Shown piece by piece: positions 15,319-24,341 of a stretch of DNA of 24,362 nucleotides. A program made the translations under genes and the position numbers. This DNA comes from Pluralibacter sp. UBA7423. Its GTDB lineage: Bacteria; Pseudomonadota; Gammaproteobacteria; Enterobacterales; Enterobacteriaceae. The stretch's first letter is position 1. The number at the start of each line of letters is the position of its first letter. The DNA is taken from contig DKMD01000009.1 in the NCBI GenBank assembly GCA_002470465.1, positions 1 through 24,362 on the forward strand, read 5' to 3'. The notes beneath the pieces are model-generated. The model was not told the DNA's origin and ran no database searches. It saw only the letters and a program-made list of their open reading frames with translations.

Positions 15319-15348
15319 TTCATTAACAAGCGTGCTTCACCGTATAAT
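15319..15348 (+). promoter_or_regulatory. putative promoter of yohO
   Basis: A perfect TATAAT (15343-15348) with TTCATT 18 bases upstream (15319-15324), beginning 3 bases after the mlrA stop and ending 23 bases before the yohO ATG. The -35 is weak. Confidence 0.5.
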
Positions 15349-15371
15349 CACCCGATTAACATAAGGAGCAC

Positions 15372-15488
15372 ATGATGAAACCTGCCAAACTGGCTGTGAT
15401 CACCCTTTTCGTTCTGATGGCCATCGGCGGCATCAGCGGCGTGATGCTTGCGGGCTACTCGTTTATCGTTCGCGGCGGTGTCGGCTGA
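15372..15488 (+). CDS. yohO: YohO, small single-span membrane protein (38 aa)
   Basis: A 38-codon gene: [38 protein letters not shown]. It closely resembles the E. coli small membrane protein YohO (35 residues) at the same place, between mlrA and yeh[23 protein letters not shown]. One transmembrane helix spans about residues 7-32, with basic residues on both sides. Its function is not known. AAGGAG lies 6 bases before the first of two adjacent ATGs (15372 and 15375). The last 26 bases overlap the end of convergent yehW, so the two transcripts are partly antisense at their ends. It is too short for most gene finders. Confidence 0.88.
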   Translation: MMKPAKLAVITLFVLMAIGGISGVMLAGYSFIVRGGVG

Positions 15489-16200
15489 CCACGTTTGCCA
15501 GGCGCTCAAACGCGCGATCCACCAGAATGGCCGCAAGCGCTACCAGCACCGCCCCCTGAATCACATAAGCCGTATTAAAGCCGCTGAGGCCAATGATTAT
15601 CGGCGTGCCCAGCGTGTTGGCCCCGACCGTAGAGGCAATCGTCGCGGTGCCAATGTTGACGATAACGGAAGTGCGGATCCCGGCAATCATCACCGGTGCC
15701 GCCAGCGGCAGCTCCACTTTCAGCAGCCGCTGCCAGCCGTTCATGCCCATTCCCTGCGCCACGGTGACGACGCCGGACGGCACAGATGCCAGCCCCGCCA
15801 GCGTTCCCTGTAAAACCGGCAGCACGCCGTAGAGAATTAACGCAATCACCGCCGGTTCCCGGCCAAATCCCATAACCGGTACAGCAATCGCCAGCACCGC
15901 GACGGGCGGAAAAGTTTGCCCCATCGCAGCAATGGTCTCCACCAGCGAGCGGAATTCACGTCCGGCCGGACGCGTGACGGCAATCCCTGCCCCGACGCCA
16001 ATCACCGTTGCAATCAGGCTCGATACCCCTACCAGCCCAAAGTGGGCCAGCGTCAGCGACCAGAAGCTCTGCTGCTGATAAAGCGGGCGAGGCAGCTCCG
16101 GAAACAGCATGCTGAACAGCGGCCCGCTGTAGGGCATCAGCATCAGCAGCGCGATAAACAGCACAAAAAGCCAGATTAGCGGATCACGGACGATCTTCAC
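15463..16200 (-). CDS. yehW: YehW, ABC transporter permease (osmoprotectant family)
   Basis: A 245-residue inner-membrane permease of the OpuC/ProW type, close to E. coli YehW. It has an N-terminal helix followed by about five more spans; the EAA-like coupling loop is [20 protein letters not shown] (about residues 146-165), which contacts the ATPase YehX. The start is GTG at 16200, with a strong GGGAGGTGA site about 5 bases upstream, and overlaps the end of yehX by 17 bases. The C-terminus overlaps convergent yohO. It is the last gene of osmF-yehY-yehX-yehW. In E. coli the system binds glycine betaine only poorly, so the natural substrate is unsettled. No clear terminator was seen after the stop. 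Confidence 0.93.
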   Translation of the reverse strand: MKIVRDPLIWLFVLFIALLMLMPYSGPLFSMLFPELPRPLYQQQSFWSLTLAHFGLVGVSSLIATVIGVGAGIAVTRPAGREFRSLVETIAAMGQTFPPVAVLAIAVPVMGFGREPAVIALILYGVLPVLQGTLAGLASVPSGVVTVAQGMGMNGWQRLLKVELPLAAPVMIAGIRTSVIVNIGTATIASTVGANTLGTPIIIGLSGFNTAYVIQGAVLVALAAILVDRAFERLANVVSRHRRER

Positions 16201-17131
16201 CCGTCACCTCCCCTCGCAGTAGATCGGCAAAATGCAGCGTTCCGCGCGGCGTGCCATCGTCGTTAATAACCGGCAGAGCCTCACTGCGTCGCGCCACAAA
16301 CAGCGACAGCGCCTCTCGTAACGACATTGACGCTTTAAGCGGTTCCCCGGGGATTTTCTCCTCCGAACGAACATAGTCGCCCACGCCGCGCAGCGAAAGA
16401 AGGCGCACGCCCAGCTCGCAGCGACCAAAAAATTCACGGACAAAATCATTTTCCGGCGAGGTCAGCATCGACAGCGGCGTGCCCTGCTGCACCACTTCAC
16501 CGTTATCCATCAGCACCAGATGGTCGGCCAGGCGCAGAGCTTCGTCGATGTCATGGGTAACCAGCACAATCGTGCGGCCCAGCAGTTGATGAATGCGGCG
16601 CATCTCCTGCTGGAGCGCCCCGCGGGTGACCGGGTCGAGTGCGCCAAAGGGTTCATCCATCAGCAACACTTCAGGATCGGCTGCCAGCGCCCTCGCCACG
16701 CCCACGCGCTGCTGCTGCCCGCCGGAAAGCTGATGGGGTAAGCGGTCGCGCATTGTGGCTTCCAGCCCCAACAGCGCCATCAGCTCGTCGATGCGATCGT
16801 TGATGCGCGCCTTCGTCCATTTTTGCAGCTGCGGCACGGTGGCGATATTCTGCGCCACCGTCCAGTGTGGGAACAGGCCGATGGACTGAATGGCGTATCC
16901 CATCCGGCGGCGCAGCGCCAGCACCGGCAGCTGGCGAATATCTTCCCCGGCAAAACGAATGGTGCCGCGATCGTGCTCTTCCAGGCGGTTAATCATCTTC
17001 AGGGTAGTGGACTTACCGGAGCCCGAGGTGCCAATCAGCACGGAAAACGCGCCCTCTTTCAGATGCAGATCGAGGTTTTTCACCGCCGCTTTGCCGTCAA
17101 AGATTTTGCTCACCTGCTGAAATTCAATCAT
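16184..17131 (-). CDS. yehX: YehX, ABC transporter ATPase (osmoprotectant family)
   Basis: A 315-residue ATPase that powers the YehW/YehY permease pair. Motifs in order: Walker [11 protein letters not shown] (about 34-43), Q-loop in [20 protein letters not shown] (78-97), signature [15 protein letters not shown] (135-149), Walker [14 protein letters not shown] (154-166) and H-loop [10 protein letters not shown] (190-199). The C-terminal 60 residues ([25 protein letters not shown]) form one CBS-like repeat, a regulatory module that in OpuA-type systems senses ionic strength. The ATG at 17131 overlaps the yehY stop by 8 bases and its own end overlaps yehW by 17, so the operon is tightly coupled. 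Slightly longer than the 308 residues of E. coli. Confidence 0.94.
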   Translation of the reverse strand: MIEFQQVSKIFDGKAAVKNLDLHLKEGAFSVLIGTSGSGKSTTLKMINRLEEHDRGTIRFAGEDIRQLPVLALRRRMGYAIQSIGLFPHWTVAQNIATVPQLQKWTKARINDRIDELMALLGLEATMRDRLPHQLSGGQQQRVGVARALAADPEVLLMDEPFGALDPVTRGALQQEMRRIHQLLGRTIVLVTHDIDEALRLADHLVLMDNGEVVQQGTPLSMLTSPENDFVREFFGRCELGVRLLSLRGVGDYVRSEEKIPGEPLKASMSLREALSLFVARRSEALPVINDDGTPRGTLHFADLLRGEVTGEDRP

Positions 17132-18281
17132 GGGTTTCTCCCCCGAGTAAGGCTATCCACAGGCTGAACAGCGCATCCACCACAACCGCCAGGGCAATCA
17201 CCGGGATCACGCCGAGCAGGACTAAATCAAGCGCGCTGCTGAGCAGGCCCTGGAACACCAGAGACCCAAAACCGCCCGCGCCAATCAGCGCTGCGACAAC
17301 CGCCATACCGACCGTCTGCACCGTCACTACCCGCAGGCTGCGCAGCAGCACCGGCAGGGCCAGCGGCAGCTGCACTTTCCAGAAGCGCTGCGCCGGGCTC
17401 ATGCCCATGGCGGCGGCACTTTCCATCACCTCGGCGGCGACCTGCTGCATACCCGCCACCACGCCGCGCACCAGCGGCAGCAGCGCATAAAGCACCAGAG
17501 CAATCAGCGCAGGCGTGAGTCCCGTCCCACCGATGCCCCACGAAGAGAGCCACGGAAAATGCTTCACCAGCCCCGCCAGCGGCGCGATCAGCAACCCGAA
17601 GAGCGCCACCGAGGGGATCGTCTGAATAATGTTAAGGACGGTAAAAACGCGGGTTTGCCGCCGCGGATGACGCCAGCACCACAGCCCAACTGGCACGCCG
17701 AGAAGCAGGCCGGGCAGCAGCGTACCGAACAGCAGAATCAGGTGCTGCGTGAGCGCGCTGTCAAAGACGTCCTGACGGTTGAAATACTCTTTCATCAGCG
17801 ACAGCGAATCCAGCTCGCCGGACCACAGCAGCGCCACCGGCAGGATCCAGATCTGTGCGTTCAGCAGCCAACGCCATGCGGAACCCGGCGTCAGGCGGCG
17901 AATGGCATCGCTGCAAATCAGCAGCGTCACGGCAAGCCAGAGCCACAGCCCGCTGCCGGGCGACGTACGCGCCAGCGGGCTGCCGGTTTGTGCAAGAAAG
18001 CTCGCCGCTTTCCCACCGCTCCACAGCAGGGCAATAAACAGGAGTTGAGAAACCAGCAGCGTGATCGCCAACGCCGCCCGACCCGGCAGCAGGCTCAGGC
18101 CTGCTAAACCAAGCGGTATCAGCAGCAACAGCGCAGGCGGGAACGCCCAAATTTGCCACAGCTGACGGCTTTCTCCGGAAACCAGCCGGTTAGGCGCGTA
18201 ATTCACAAACGGCAGGGCTGCAGCCACCAGTGCAATCAGCACCAACAGCAGCAGCACACGATTTTGACAGGATATTCGCAC
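17124..18281 (-). CDS. yehY: YehY, ABC transporter permease (osmoprotectant family)
   Basis: A 385-residue permease, the same length as E. coli YehY and longer than YehW because of extra N-terminal membrane helices (about residues 1-150). The C-terminal half has the conserved BPD-transport domain with [40 protein letters not shown] and the EAA loop [20 protein letters not shown] (about 286-305). The start is GTG at 18281, only 4 bases after the osmF stop, and no ATG near it fits better. It partners YehW and YehX with the binding protein OsmF to form an importer in the inner membrane. Confidence 0.93.
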   Translation of the reverse strand: MRISCQNRVLLLLVLIALVAAALPFVNYAPNRLVSGESRQLWQIWAFPPALLLLIPLGLAGLSLLPGRAALAITLLVSQLLFIALLWSGGKAASFLAQTGSPLARTSPGSGLWLWLAVTLLICSDAIRRLTPGSAWRWLLNAQIWILPVALLWSGELDSLSLMKEYFNRQDVFDSALTQHLILLFGTLLPGLLLGVPVGLWCWRHPRRQTRVFTVLNIIQTIPSVALFGLLIAPLAGLVKHFPWLSSWGIGGTGLTPALIALVLYALLPLVRGVVAGMQQVAAEVMESAAAMGMSPAQRFWKVQLPLALPVLLRSLRVVTVQTVGMAVVAALIGAGGFGSLVFQGLLSSALDLVLLGVIPVIALAVVVDALFSLWIALLGGETHD

Positions 18282-18285
18282 GAAT

Positions 18286-19194
18286 TTACTTCACCAGCCC
18301 CTGTTGTTTCAGCCAGTCAGCGGCCACTTTCTTCGCCTCAAGCCCCTCTACCGCAATGCTGGCATTGAGCTTTTGCAGCGTTTTTTCATCAAGCTTCTCA
18401 AATACCGGCTTCAGCCATTCCGGGAGCTGCGGATAGGCTTTCAGCACCGCCTCACGCACCACCGGCGTTGGGGCATAAATAGGCTGTACGCCTTTCGGGT
18501 CCGTCAGCGTCTGCAGACCCAGCGCCGCCACCGGGCCGTCGGTGCCGTAGGCCATCGCCGCATTTACGCCAGAGGTTTGCTGCGCCGCCGCTTTGATGGT
18601 CACAGCAGTATCACCGCCGGCCAGAGAGAGCAGCTGAGCCTGATCGAGTTTGAAGTCATAGGCTTTTTCGAAAGCGGGCAGCGCATCCGGGCGCTCAATG
18701 AATTCTGCCGAGGCGGCAAGCTTGAAGGTGCCGCCTTTCTTCAGGTAAGCACCCAGATCCGTAAGCGACGTCAGCTTGTTCTTTTCAGCCAGATCCTGAC
18801 GCACGGCGATGGTCCAGGTGTTATTCGCCGGCGCTGGCGTCAGCCACACCAGCTTGTTCTGCTCGGCATCGAGCTTTTTCACTTTCTCGTAGCCCTGGGT
18901 CGCGCTTTTCCACGCCGGATCGTTTTCATCTTTGAAGAAGAACGCGCCGTTGCCGGTGTATTCCGGATAGATATCCAGCTCACCGGAAGTGATCGCCCCG
19001 CGCACGACAGGCGTGGTGCCCAGCTGCACTTTGTTCACTGTTTTCACGCCATGGCTGTCCAGTACCTGCAAAATGATATTACCGAGCAGCGCGCCTTCGG
19101 TATCAATTTTGGAGCCGACTTTCACCGGCTCGGCTGCCTGAGCGGTAGCAGCAAGCAGCAGCGCCCCCGCAATACTCCACGTTTTGATGATCAT
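18286..19194 (-). CDS. osmF: OsmF (YehZ), periplasmic substrate-binding protein
   Basis: A 302-residue periplasmic binding protein (305 in E. coli), first gene of the operon, which delivers a quaternary amine-type solute to YehWXY. A signal peptide covers about residues 1-20 ([19 protein letters not shown], cleavage before AEPVKVGSK). The mature OpuAC-type fold begins [20 protein letters not shown] and includes [17 protein letters not shown], typical of the family's ligand loop. GAGAGGAATAAG precedes the ATG. E. coli osmF is induced by osmotic and stationary-phase stress through RpoS; the upstream region has a possible matching -10. The transported compound here is unknown. Confidence 0.95.
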   Translation of the reverse strand: MIIKTWSIAGALLLAATAQAAEPVKVGSKIDTEGALLGNIILQVLDSHGVKTVNKVQLGTTPVVRGAITSGELDIYPEYTGNGAFFFKDENDPAWKSATQGYEKVKKLDAEQNKLVWLTPAPANNTWTIAVRQDLAEKNKLTSLTDLGAYLKKGGTFKLAASAEFIERPDALPAFEKAYDFKLDQAQLLSLAGGDTAVTIKAAAQQTSGVNAAMAYGTDGPVAALGLQTLTDPKGVQPIYAPTPVVREAVLKAYPQLPEWLKPVFEKLDEKTLQKLNASIAVEGLEAKKVAADWLKQQGLVK

Positions 19195-19231
19195 TCTTAT
19201 TCCTCTCGAGACTGTATTTTCAGGGCGTTAG

Positions 19232-19252
19232 AGTAAAAAGATAGTCCAGGAA
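19232..19252 (-). promoter_or_regulatory. possible RpoS-type promoter of osmF
   Basis: On the minus strand CTATCTT (19239-19245), near the RpoS -10 consensus CTATACTT but one base short, about 45 bases before the osmF ATG. Weak evidence, supported mainly by the known RpoS control of the E. coli gene. Confidence 0.3.
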
Positions 19253-19324
19253 TCGGGATTACGAAATCTTAAAAGTGGAATTAGAAAGTGACTTTTAAGC
19301 GAAGCGGCAAGACTGGAAGGGATT

Positions 19325-19403
19325 TGCCCGGTGGCGCTACGCCTGCACGGGCCTGCGGGCATTGAAGAAATTGCAGACCGGGCAGCATAACTGCCGCCCG
19401 GCA
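19325..19403. repeat. REP/BIME element between osmF and bglX
   Basis: Two inverted REP units: TTGCCCGGTGGCGCTACGCC and, about 30 bases on, ACCGGGCAGCATAACTGCCG followed by CCCGGC. The second forms a strong GCCGGGCGGCAG / CTGCCCGG hairpin. It lies 9 bases past the bglX stop (downstream on the minus strand) and may protect the bglX message end. Confidence 0.75.
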
Positions 19404-19411
19404 TAAACGAT

Positions 19412-21709
19412 TTATTGCAGTTCGAACTCGCCCTGCTTCACGCGGGCAGAATCAACGCCGATAAAGACGTTAAACTTGCCCGGCTCGGCGGCGTACTTCA
19501 TCTGCTGGTTCCAGAACTTCAGCGCATCGACGTCAATCGGGAAGCTCACTGTGCGGGTTTCACCCGGCTTCAGCGTCACCTTCTCAAAGCCACGCAGCTG
19601 TTTCACCGGACGGCTCATTGACGCGGTCACGTCCTGCACGTACATCTGCATCACGGTCGCCCCTTCGCGCTTGCCGGTGTTGGTGACGTCCACGCTGGCG
19701 GTGACTTTTCCACCCTGCTTGAGTGTTGGCGACGACATTTTGACGTCAGACACGCTGAAGGTGGTGTAGCTCAGACCATAACCGAACGGATAGAGCGGGC
19801 CGTTGGCTTCATCGAAGTAACGGGAGGTGTATTTGTTCGGCTTGTCGGCGTTGTACGGACGACCCGTGTTCAGGTGGCTGTAGTAGGTCGGGATTTGCCC
19901 CACGGAGCGCGGGAAGGACATCGGCAGCTTGCCTGACGGGTTGTAGTCGCCAAACAGCACGTCGGCAATGGCGTTACCGCCTTCGGTGCCCGCAAACCAG
20001 GTTTCCAGAATGGCGTCTGCCTGCTGATCTTCCTGCACCAGCGTCAGCGGACGACCGTTCATCAGCACCAGCACCAGCGGTTTGCCGGTTGCTTTCAGCG
20101 CGGCAATCAAATCCTTCTGGCTCTGCGGAATGCTGATTTCGGTGCGGCTGGACGCCTCATGCGCCATGCCCTGCGCTTCGCCCACCACGGCCACGACAAC
20201 ATCAGACTGCTTCGCCGCTGCCACCGCTTCATCAATCATCGCCTGCGGTGAACGCGGATCGACCTTCACCGCCTCTTCGTACTGGTTGAGGAAAGTGACG
20301 ATATCTTTATCGTTGGTGACGTTAGCGCCTTTGGCATAAATCACTTTCGCGCTATCGCCGACCGCAGATTTGATGCCTGCCAGCACCGGTACGGACTGTG
20401 TCGCTACGCCCGCTGCGGACCAGCTGCCCATGACGTCGCGCTGGCTGTCGGCCAGAGGGCCAACCACGGCAATGGTGCCGGATTTTTTCAGCGGCAGCGT
20501 GTCGAGACGGTTTTTCAGCAATACCAGGCTTTCACGTGCAACTTCACGCGCATCCTGACGATGCAGGCGGCTTTCGGCATTGGTGTCCTGCGGGTCAGAC
20601 TCTTTCGGTCCCAGGTGGCTGTACGGATCGTTGAACAGACCCATATCGTATTTAACGTTCAGCACGTGGCGGGTGGCGTCATCGACTTCTGCCATCGTCA
20701 CTTTGCCGCTCTTAATCAGATCAGGCAGGTATTTGCTGTAGTACTCATCGCTCATGCTCATGTCGATCCCGGCTTTGATCGCCACGCGAACCGCGTCCGC
20801 CGGATCTGAAGCCGTACCGTGTTTGATCAGCTCTTTGATAGCGCCGTGATCGGAAATCGTGATGCCCTTGAAGCCCCACTCTTTACGCAGCACGTCTTTC
20901 AGCAGCCACGAGTCGGACGTCGCGGGTGTGCCGTTCAGAGAGTTCAGCGCCACCATCACGCCGCCGCTGCCCGCATCCAGGCCCGCTTTGTAAGGCGGCA
21001 TGTAGTCGTTGAACAGACGCTGTGGGCTCATGTCAACGGTGTTGTACTCTTTGCCGCCTTCGACCGCACCATAGGCCGCATAGTGTTTGACGCTGGTCAT
21101 CACCGAATAGCGTTCTGCCGGGCTTTTGCCCTGCATCGCTTCGACCATGGTTTTGCCCATCATCGAAGTCAGATACGTATCTTCACCGAAGCCTTCCGAA
21201 GCGCGGCCCCAGCGCGGATCGCGCGAGACGTCGACCATCGGTGCCCAGGTCATGTTCAGGCCATCGTCAGCAGCTTCATAAGCTGAGATGCGACCCACGG
21301 TGCGCACCGCATCGAGGTTAAAGGAGGACGCCAGGCCAAGGCTAATTGGGAACACCGTACGCTGGCCGTGAACCACGTCGTAGGCGAAGAAAAGAGGAAT
21401 TTTCAGGCGGCTGAGCTGCATCACCTGATCCTGCATGGCGCGAATGTCCTGTCGGGTCACGGTGTTGAAAATCGCGCCGACCTGGCCGTCTTTGATCATC
21501 TCACGGATGGCTTCTTTCGGGTTATCCGGGCCCACGCTTATCAGGCGCAGCTGGCCGATTTTCTCATCGACGGTCATTTTCTTCAGCAGGGCGGTGACAA
21601 ACGCATCCCGCGCCTGTGGTGTCAGAGGATGGTTACCGAACATCTCATCGGCCATTGCCGGCTGCAGCGCAAGGCTGACGGCAACACCTACAGAACAAAG
21701 CCATTTCAT
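19412..21709 (-). CDS. bglX: BglX, periplasmic beta-glucosidase (GH3)
   Basis: A 765-residue GH3 glycosidase of the same length as E. coli BglX, which hydrolyses beta-linked glucosides in the periplasm. Signal peptide about 1-20 (KWLCSVGVAVSLALQPAMA, cleavage before DEMFG). The TIM-barrel domain holds the catalytic nucleophile D287 in KGITISDHGAIKELIKHG, at the same number as in E. coli, plus the substrate loop VKHYAAYGAVEGG (207-219). The middle alpha/beta sandwich domain is at about 390-620 and a fibronectin III-like C-terminal domain at about 655-765. It is divergent from dld across 211 bases; the gap should carry both promoters but none is clear enough to place. A REP element follows the gene. 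Confidence 0.96.
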   Translation of the reverse strand: MKWLCSVGVAVSLALQPAMADEMFGNHPLTPQARDAFVTALLKKMTVDEKIGQLRLISVGPDNPKEAIREMIKDGQVGAIFNTVTRQDIRAMQDQVMQLSRLKIPLFFAYDVVHGQRTVFPISLGLASSFNLDAVRTVGRISAYEAADDGLNMTWAPMVDVSRDPRWGRASEGFGEDTYLTSMMGKTMVEAMQGKSPAERYSVMTSVKHYAAYGAVEGGKEYNTVDMSPQRLFNDYMPPYKAGLDAGSGGVMVALNSLNGTPATSDSWLLKDVLRKEWGFKGITISDHGAIKELIKHGTASDPADAVRVAIKAGIDMSMSDEYYSKYLPDLIKSGKVTMAEVDDATRHVLNVKYDMGLFNDPYSHLGPKESDPQDTNAESRLHRQDAREVARESLVLLKNRLDTLPLKKSGTIAVVGPLADSQRDVMGSWSAAGVATQSVPVLAGIKSAVGDSAKVIYAKGANVTNDKDIVTFLNQYEEAVKVDPRSPQAMIDEAVAAAKQSDVVVAVVGEAQGMAHEASSRTEISIPQSQKDLIAALKATGKPLVLVLMNGRPLTLVQEDQQADAILETWFAGTEGGNAIADVLFGDYNPSGKLPMSFPRSVGQIPTYYSHLNTGRPYNADKPNKYTSRYFDEANGPLYPFGYGLSYTTFSVSDVKMSSPTLKQGGKVTASVDVTNTGKREGATVMQMYVQDVTASMSRPVKQLRGFEKVTLKPGETRTVSFPIDVDALKFWNQQMKYAAEPGKFNVFIGVDSARVKQGEFELQ

Positions 21710-21920
21710 CGTATATACACTCTCTCAACGGGCCGGGTATCGCGGCAAAAGCGCGCCAAAAACAGCAGTTTGCCATAAGCCTGTACGGCCTGCATGTATA
21801 AAGCTGAGGTGATACTCTGATTTTTCACCGAATTCCTGCACACCCTCCGCACACAAAGCGCTATCCTTGTGACACGCAAAAGCGCCTCACCACACTTTCC
21901 TCATCACAAGGAGTGAGAAG

Positions 21921-23684
21921 ATGTCTTCCACAACAACAAACGATAACACCGCTTTTCTGGCCGAACTGACCCGCCTGGTGGGCCATTCGCGCCTGCTGAC
22001 CGACCCGGCAAAAACCGCTCGCTATCGCAAAGGCTTCCGCTCCGGGCACGGCGATGCGCTCGCCGTCGTCTTTCCTGGCACACTATTAGAACTCTGGCGC
22101 GTGCTGAGCGCCTGCGTGCAGGCCGACAAAATCATTCTCATGCAGGCGGCCAACACCGGCCTGACCGAAGGCTCCACGCCGAGCGGCAACGACTACGACC
22201 GCCAGATTGTGATTATCAGCACCCTGCGTCTGGACAAACTGCATCTGCTCGACAACGGCCAGCAGGTGCTGGCGTTTCCGGGCACCACGCTCTATTCGCT
22301 GGAAAAAGCGCTCAAGCCTTTCGGGCGCGAACCGCATTCGGTGATCGGCTCGTCGTGCATTGGTGCGTCGGTGATAGGTGGGATCTGCAACAACTCAGGC
22401 GGATCGCTGGTGCAGCGCGGCCCGGCCTATACGGAGATGTCTCTGTTTGCCCGCATCAACGAGGAAGGCAAACTTCAGTTGGTGAACCATCTGGGTATCA
22501 GCCTCGGTGAAACGCCGGAGCAGATCCTCAGCAAGCTGGATGACGATCGTGTGAAAGATAGCGACGTGAAGCACGATGGACGCCACGCTCACGATCACGA
22601 TTATGTGACCCGCGTTCGCGACGTCGATGCCGACACCCCGGCGCGCTATAACGCGGATCCGGAACGTCTGTTTGAATCTTCCGGCTGCGCCGGGAAGCTC
22701 GCTGTGTTTGCCGTCCGCCTGGATACTTTCGAAGCCGAAAAGCGCCAGCAGGTGTTTTACATTGGCACCAATCAGCCTGCCGTGCTGACGGAAATTCGCC
22801 GCCATATGCTGGCAAACTTTGCCAATCTGCCAGTAGCCGGGGAATACATGCATCGTGATATCTACGACATCGCGGAACAGTACGGCAAAGATACCTTCCT
22901 GATGATTGATAAGCTCGGCACCGATAAAATGCCGTTCTTCTTCACCATGAAAGGCCGCACCGACGCAATGCTGGAAAAAGTGCCGCTGTTCAAACCGCAC
23001 TTCACCGACCGCTTTATGCAGAAGCTCGGCCACGCCTTCCCGGCGCACCTGCCGGAGCGAATGAAAAGCTACCGTAACCAGTACGAGCACCATTTAATGC
23101 TGAAGATGGCCGGTGAAGGCATCGACGAAGCACAGAGCTGGCTCACCGGGTTCTTTAAAAACGCCGAAGGGGCGTTCTTCGCCTGTACGCCGGAGGAAGG
23201 CAGCAAGGCGTTTCTGCATCGTTTCGCAGCGGCTGGCGCGGCAATTCGCTACCAGGCGGTACACTCAGACGAAGTGGAAGACATTCTGGCGCTGGACATT
23301 GCCCTGCGCCGCAACGATACCGAGTGGTTTGAACAACTGCCGCCGGAAATTGCCAGCCAGCTTACCCATAAGCTCTATTACGGGCACTTTATGTGCCACG
23401 TGTTCCACCAGGATTACATCGTGAAGAAAGGCGTGGACGCCCATGCGCTGAAGGAGCAAATGCTTGCCCTGCTCCGCGAGCGCGGCGCACAATATCCTGC
23501 CGAACACAACGTCGGCCATCTTTATGAAGCCGCCGAGAGTTTAAAACAGTTTTATCGTGAGAATGACCCTACAAACAGCATGAATCCCGGTATTGGTAAA
23601 ACCAGTAAGCAGAAATTCTGGGGTGAAGCTGTCGCGCCGGAAGATGCCAATAGCGTAACTGATGCAAAAGCCCACCTGAATTAA
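21921..23684 (+). CDS. dld: Dld, quinone-dependent D-lactate dehydrogenase
   Basis: A 587-residue FAD-dependent, peripheral inner-membrane enzyme that oxidises D-lactate to pyruvate and passes electrons to the quinone pool. The FAD-binding PCMH domain (about 40-215) has KIILMQAANTGLTEGSTPSG, TLYSLEKALKPFGREPHSVI, GSSCIGASVIGGICNNSGGS; the C-terminal part (about 240-560) is the membrane-binding and cap domain with HKLYYGHFMCHVFHQDYIVK. AAGGAG precedes the ATG by 7 bases. E. coli Dld has 571 residues; here the chain ends about 16 residues later, after GIGKTSKQKFWGEA, with a tail VAPEDANSVTDAKAHLN. It is close in pathway to the pyruvate sensor BtsSR coded nearby, though no regulatory link is shown. 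Confidence 0.96.
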   Translation: MSSTTTNDNTAFLAELTRLVGHSRLLTDPAKTARYRKGFRSGHGDALAVVFPGTLLELWRVLSACVQADKIILMQAANTGLTEGSTPSGNDYDRQIVIISTLRLDKLHLLDNGQQVLAFPGTTLYSLEKALKPFGREPHSVIGSSCIGASVIGGICNNSGGSLVQRGPAYTEMSLFARINEEGKLQLVNHLGISLGETPEQILSKLDDDRVKDSDVKHDGRHAHDHDYVTRVRDVDADTPARYNADPERLFESSGCAGKLAVFAVRLDTFEAEKRQQVFYIGTNQPAVLTEIRRHMLANFANLPVAGEYMHRDIYDIAEQYGKDTFLMIDKLGTDKMPFFFTMKGRTDAMLEKVPLFKPHFTDRFMQKLGHAFPAHLPERMKSYRNQYEHHLMLKMAGEGIDEAQSWLTGFFKNAEGAFFACTPEEGSKAFLHRFAAAGAAIRYQAVHSDEVEDILALDIALRRNDTEWFEQLPPEIASQLTHKLYYGHFMCHVFHQDYIVKKGVDAHALKEQMLALLRERGAQYPAEHNVGHLYEAAESLKQFYRENDPTNSMNPGIGKTSKQKFWGEAVAPEDANSVTDAKAHLN

Positions 23685-23736
23685 GGGGTGGTAGTGTATT
23701 GATGCTTGACTCCGATTACAGTAGCCACAAAACGGT

Positions 23737-23754
23737 CAGAGAAACATTTCTCTG
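23737..23754. repeat. 18-bp near-perfect palindrome between dld and the GNAT gene
   Basis: CAGAGAAACATTTCTCTG is two 8-base arms around a central CA. No T-run follows, so it is not a classic terminator. It lies 26 bases before the GNAT start and could be an operator or an RNA hairpin near the ribosome site. Confidence 0.5.
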
Positions 23755-23780
23755 GCCCGGTAAACTGGGGAGTTAACATC

Positions 23781-24335
23781 ATGTCAGCGGTTGATGTGTT
23801 ATATGGCACAGAGGTGGAAATTCGCGAAGCAAACCGGGACGATGCGCATGCGATTGCCGCCCTGTACGCCTGGCATGTGTTAAACGGACGGGCCTCTTTC
23901 GAAGAGGTACCGCCATCCGTCGACGAAATGCGTGAACGCATGCTGCTCGTCGACGAGCAGGGTTTACCGTGGCTGGTGGCGCTGTATCGCGGCATCATCG
24001 TTGGCTATTCCTACGCCACGCTGTACCGCCCTCGCCCGGCCTATCGCTATACTATTGAAGAATCCATCTACGTCGACGCCAGTATGACCGGACGCGGCGT
24101 GGGCAGCTCACTGCTGGCACGCTTAATTGAGCTTTGTGAACAAGGGCCATGGCGGCAGATGATCGCGGTCATTGGCGACGGAAATAACAATTCAGGCTCG
24201 CTGCGGTTGCACACAAAGCACGGCTTTGAAGTGGCCGGACAGCTACGCAGCGTCGGCTATAAGCTGGGTGACTGGCGGGATACGTTGATTGTGCAGCGCC
24301 CCCTCAACGACGGTGACTGGACGCTGCCGGAGTAA
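23781..24335 (+). CDS. GNAT N-acetyltransferase, phosphinothricin acetyltransferase (PAT/MnaT) type
   Basis: A 184-residue GNAT of the PAT/Bar and YncA (MnaT) subgroup, which acetylates phosphinothricin, methionine sulfone/sulfoximine or similar amines. Typical stretches are IREANRDDAHAIAALYAWHV (near 14-33), SFEEVPPSVDEM (about 39-50), YTIEESIYVDASMTGRGVGS (about 92-111; R-G-V-G-S acetyl-CoA loop), and VIGDGNNNSGSLRLHTKHGF (about 134-153). The start at 23781 follows GGGGAG by 8 bases; the frame continues to 23706 but the upstream part lacks a ribosome site. It lies 96 bases after dld on the same strand, with a palindrome between. Exact substrate unknown. Confidence 0.85.
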   Translation: MSAVDVLYGTEVEIREANRDDAHAIAALYAWHVLNGRASFEEVPPSVDEMRERMLLVDEQGLPWLVALYRGIIVGYSYATLYRPRPAYRYTIEESIYVDASMTGRGVGSSLLARLIELCEQGPWRQMIAVIGDGNNNSGSLRLHTKHGFEVAGQLRSVGYKLGDWRDTLIVQRPLNDGDWTLPE

Positions 24336-24341
24336 CCTACC

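Noticed and set aside
18304..19236. 310-codon open frame on the plus strand
   Set aside because: Antisense shadow of osmF, whose sequence, signal peptide and operon position are clear.
22395..23093. 232-codon open frame on the minus strand
   Set aside because: Antisense to dld with low-complexity His/Val composition typical of a shadow frame.
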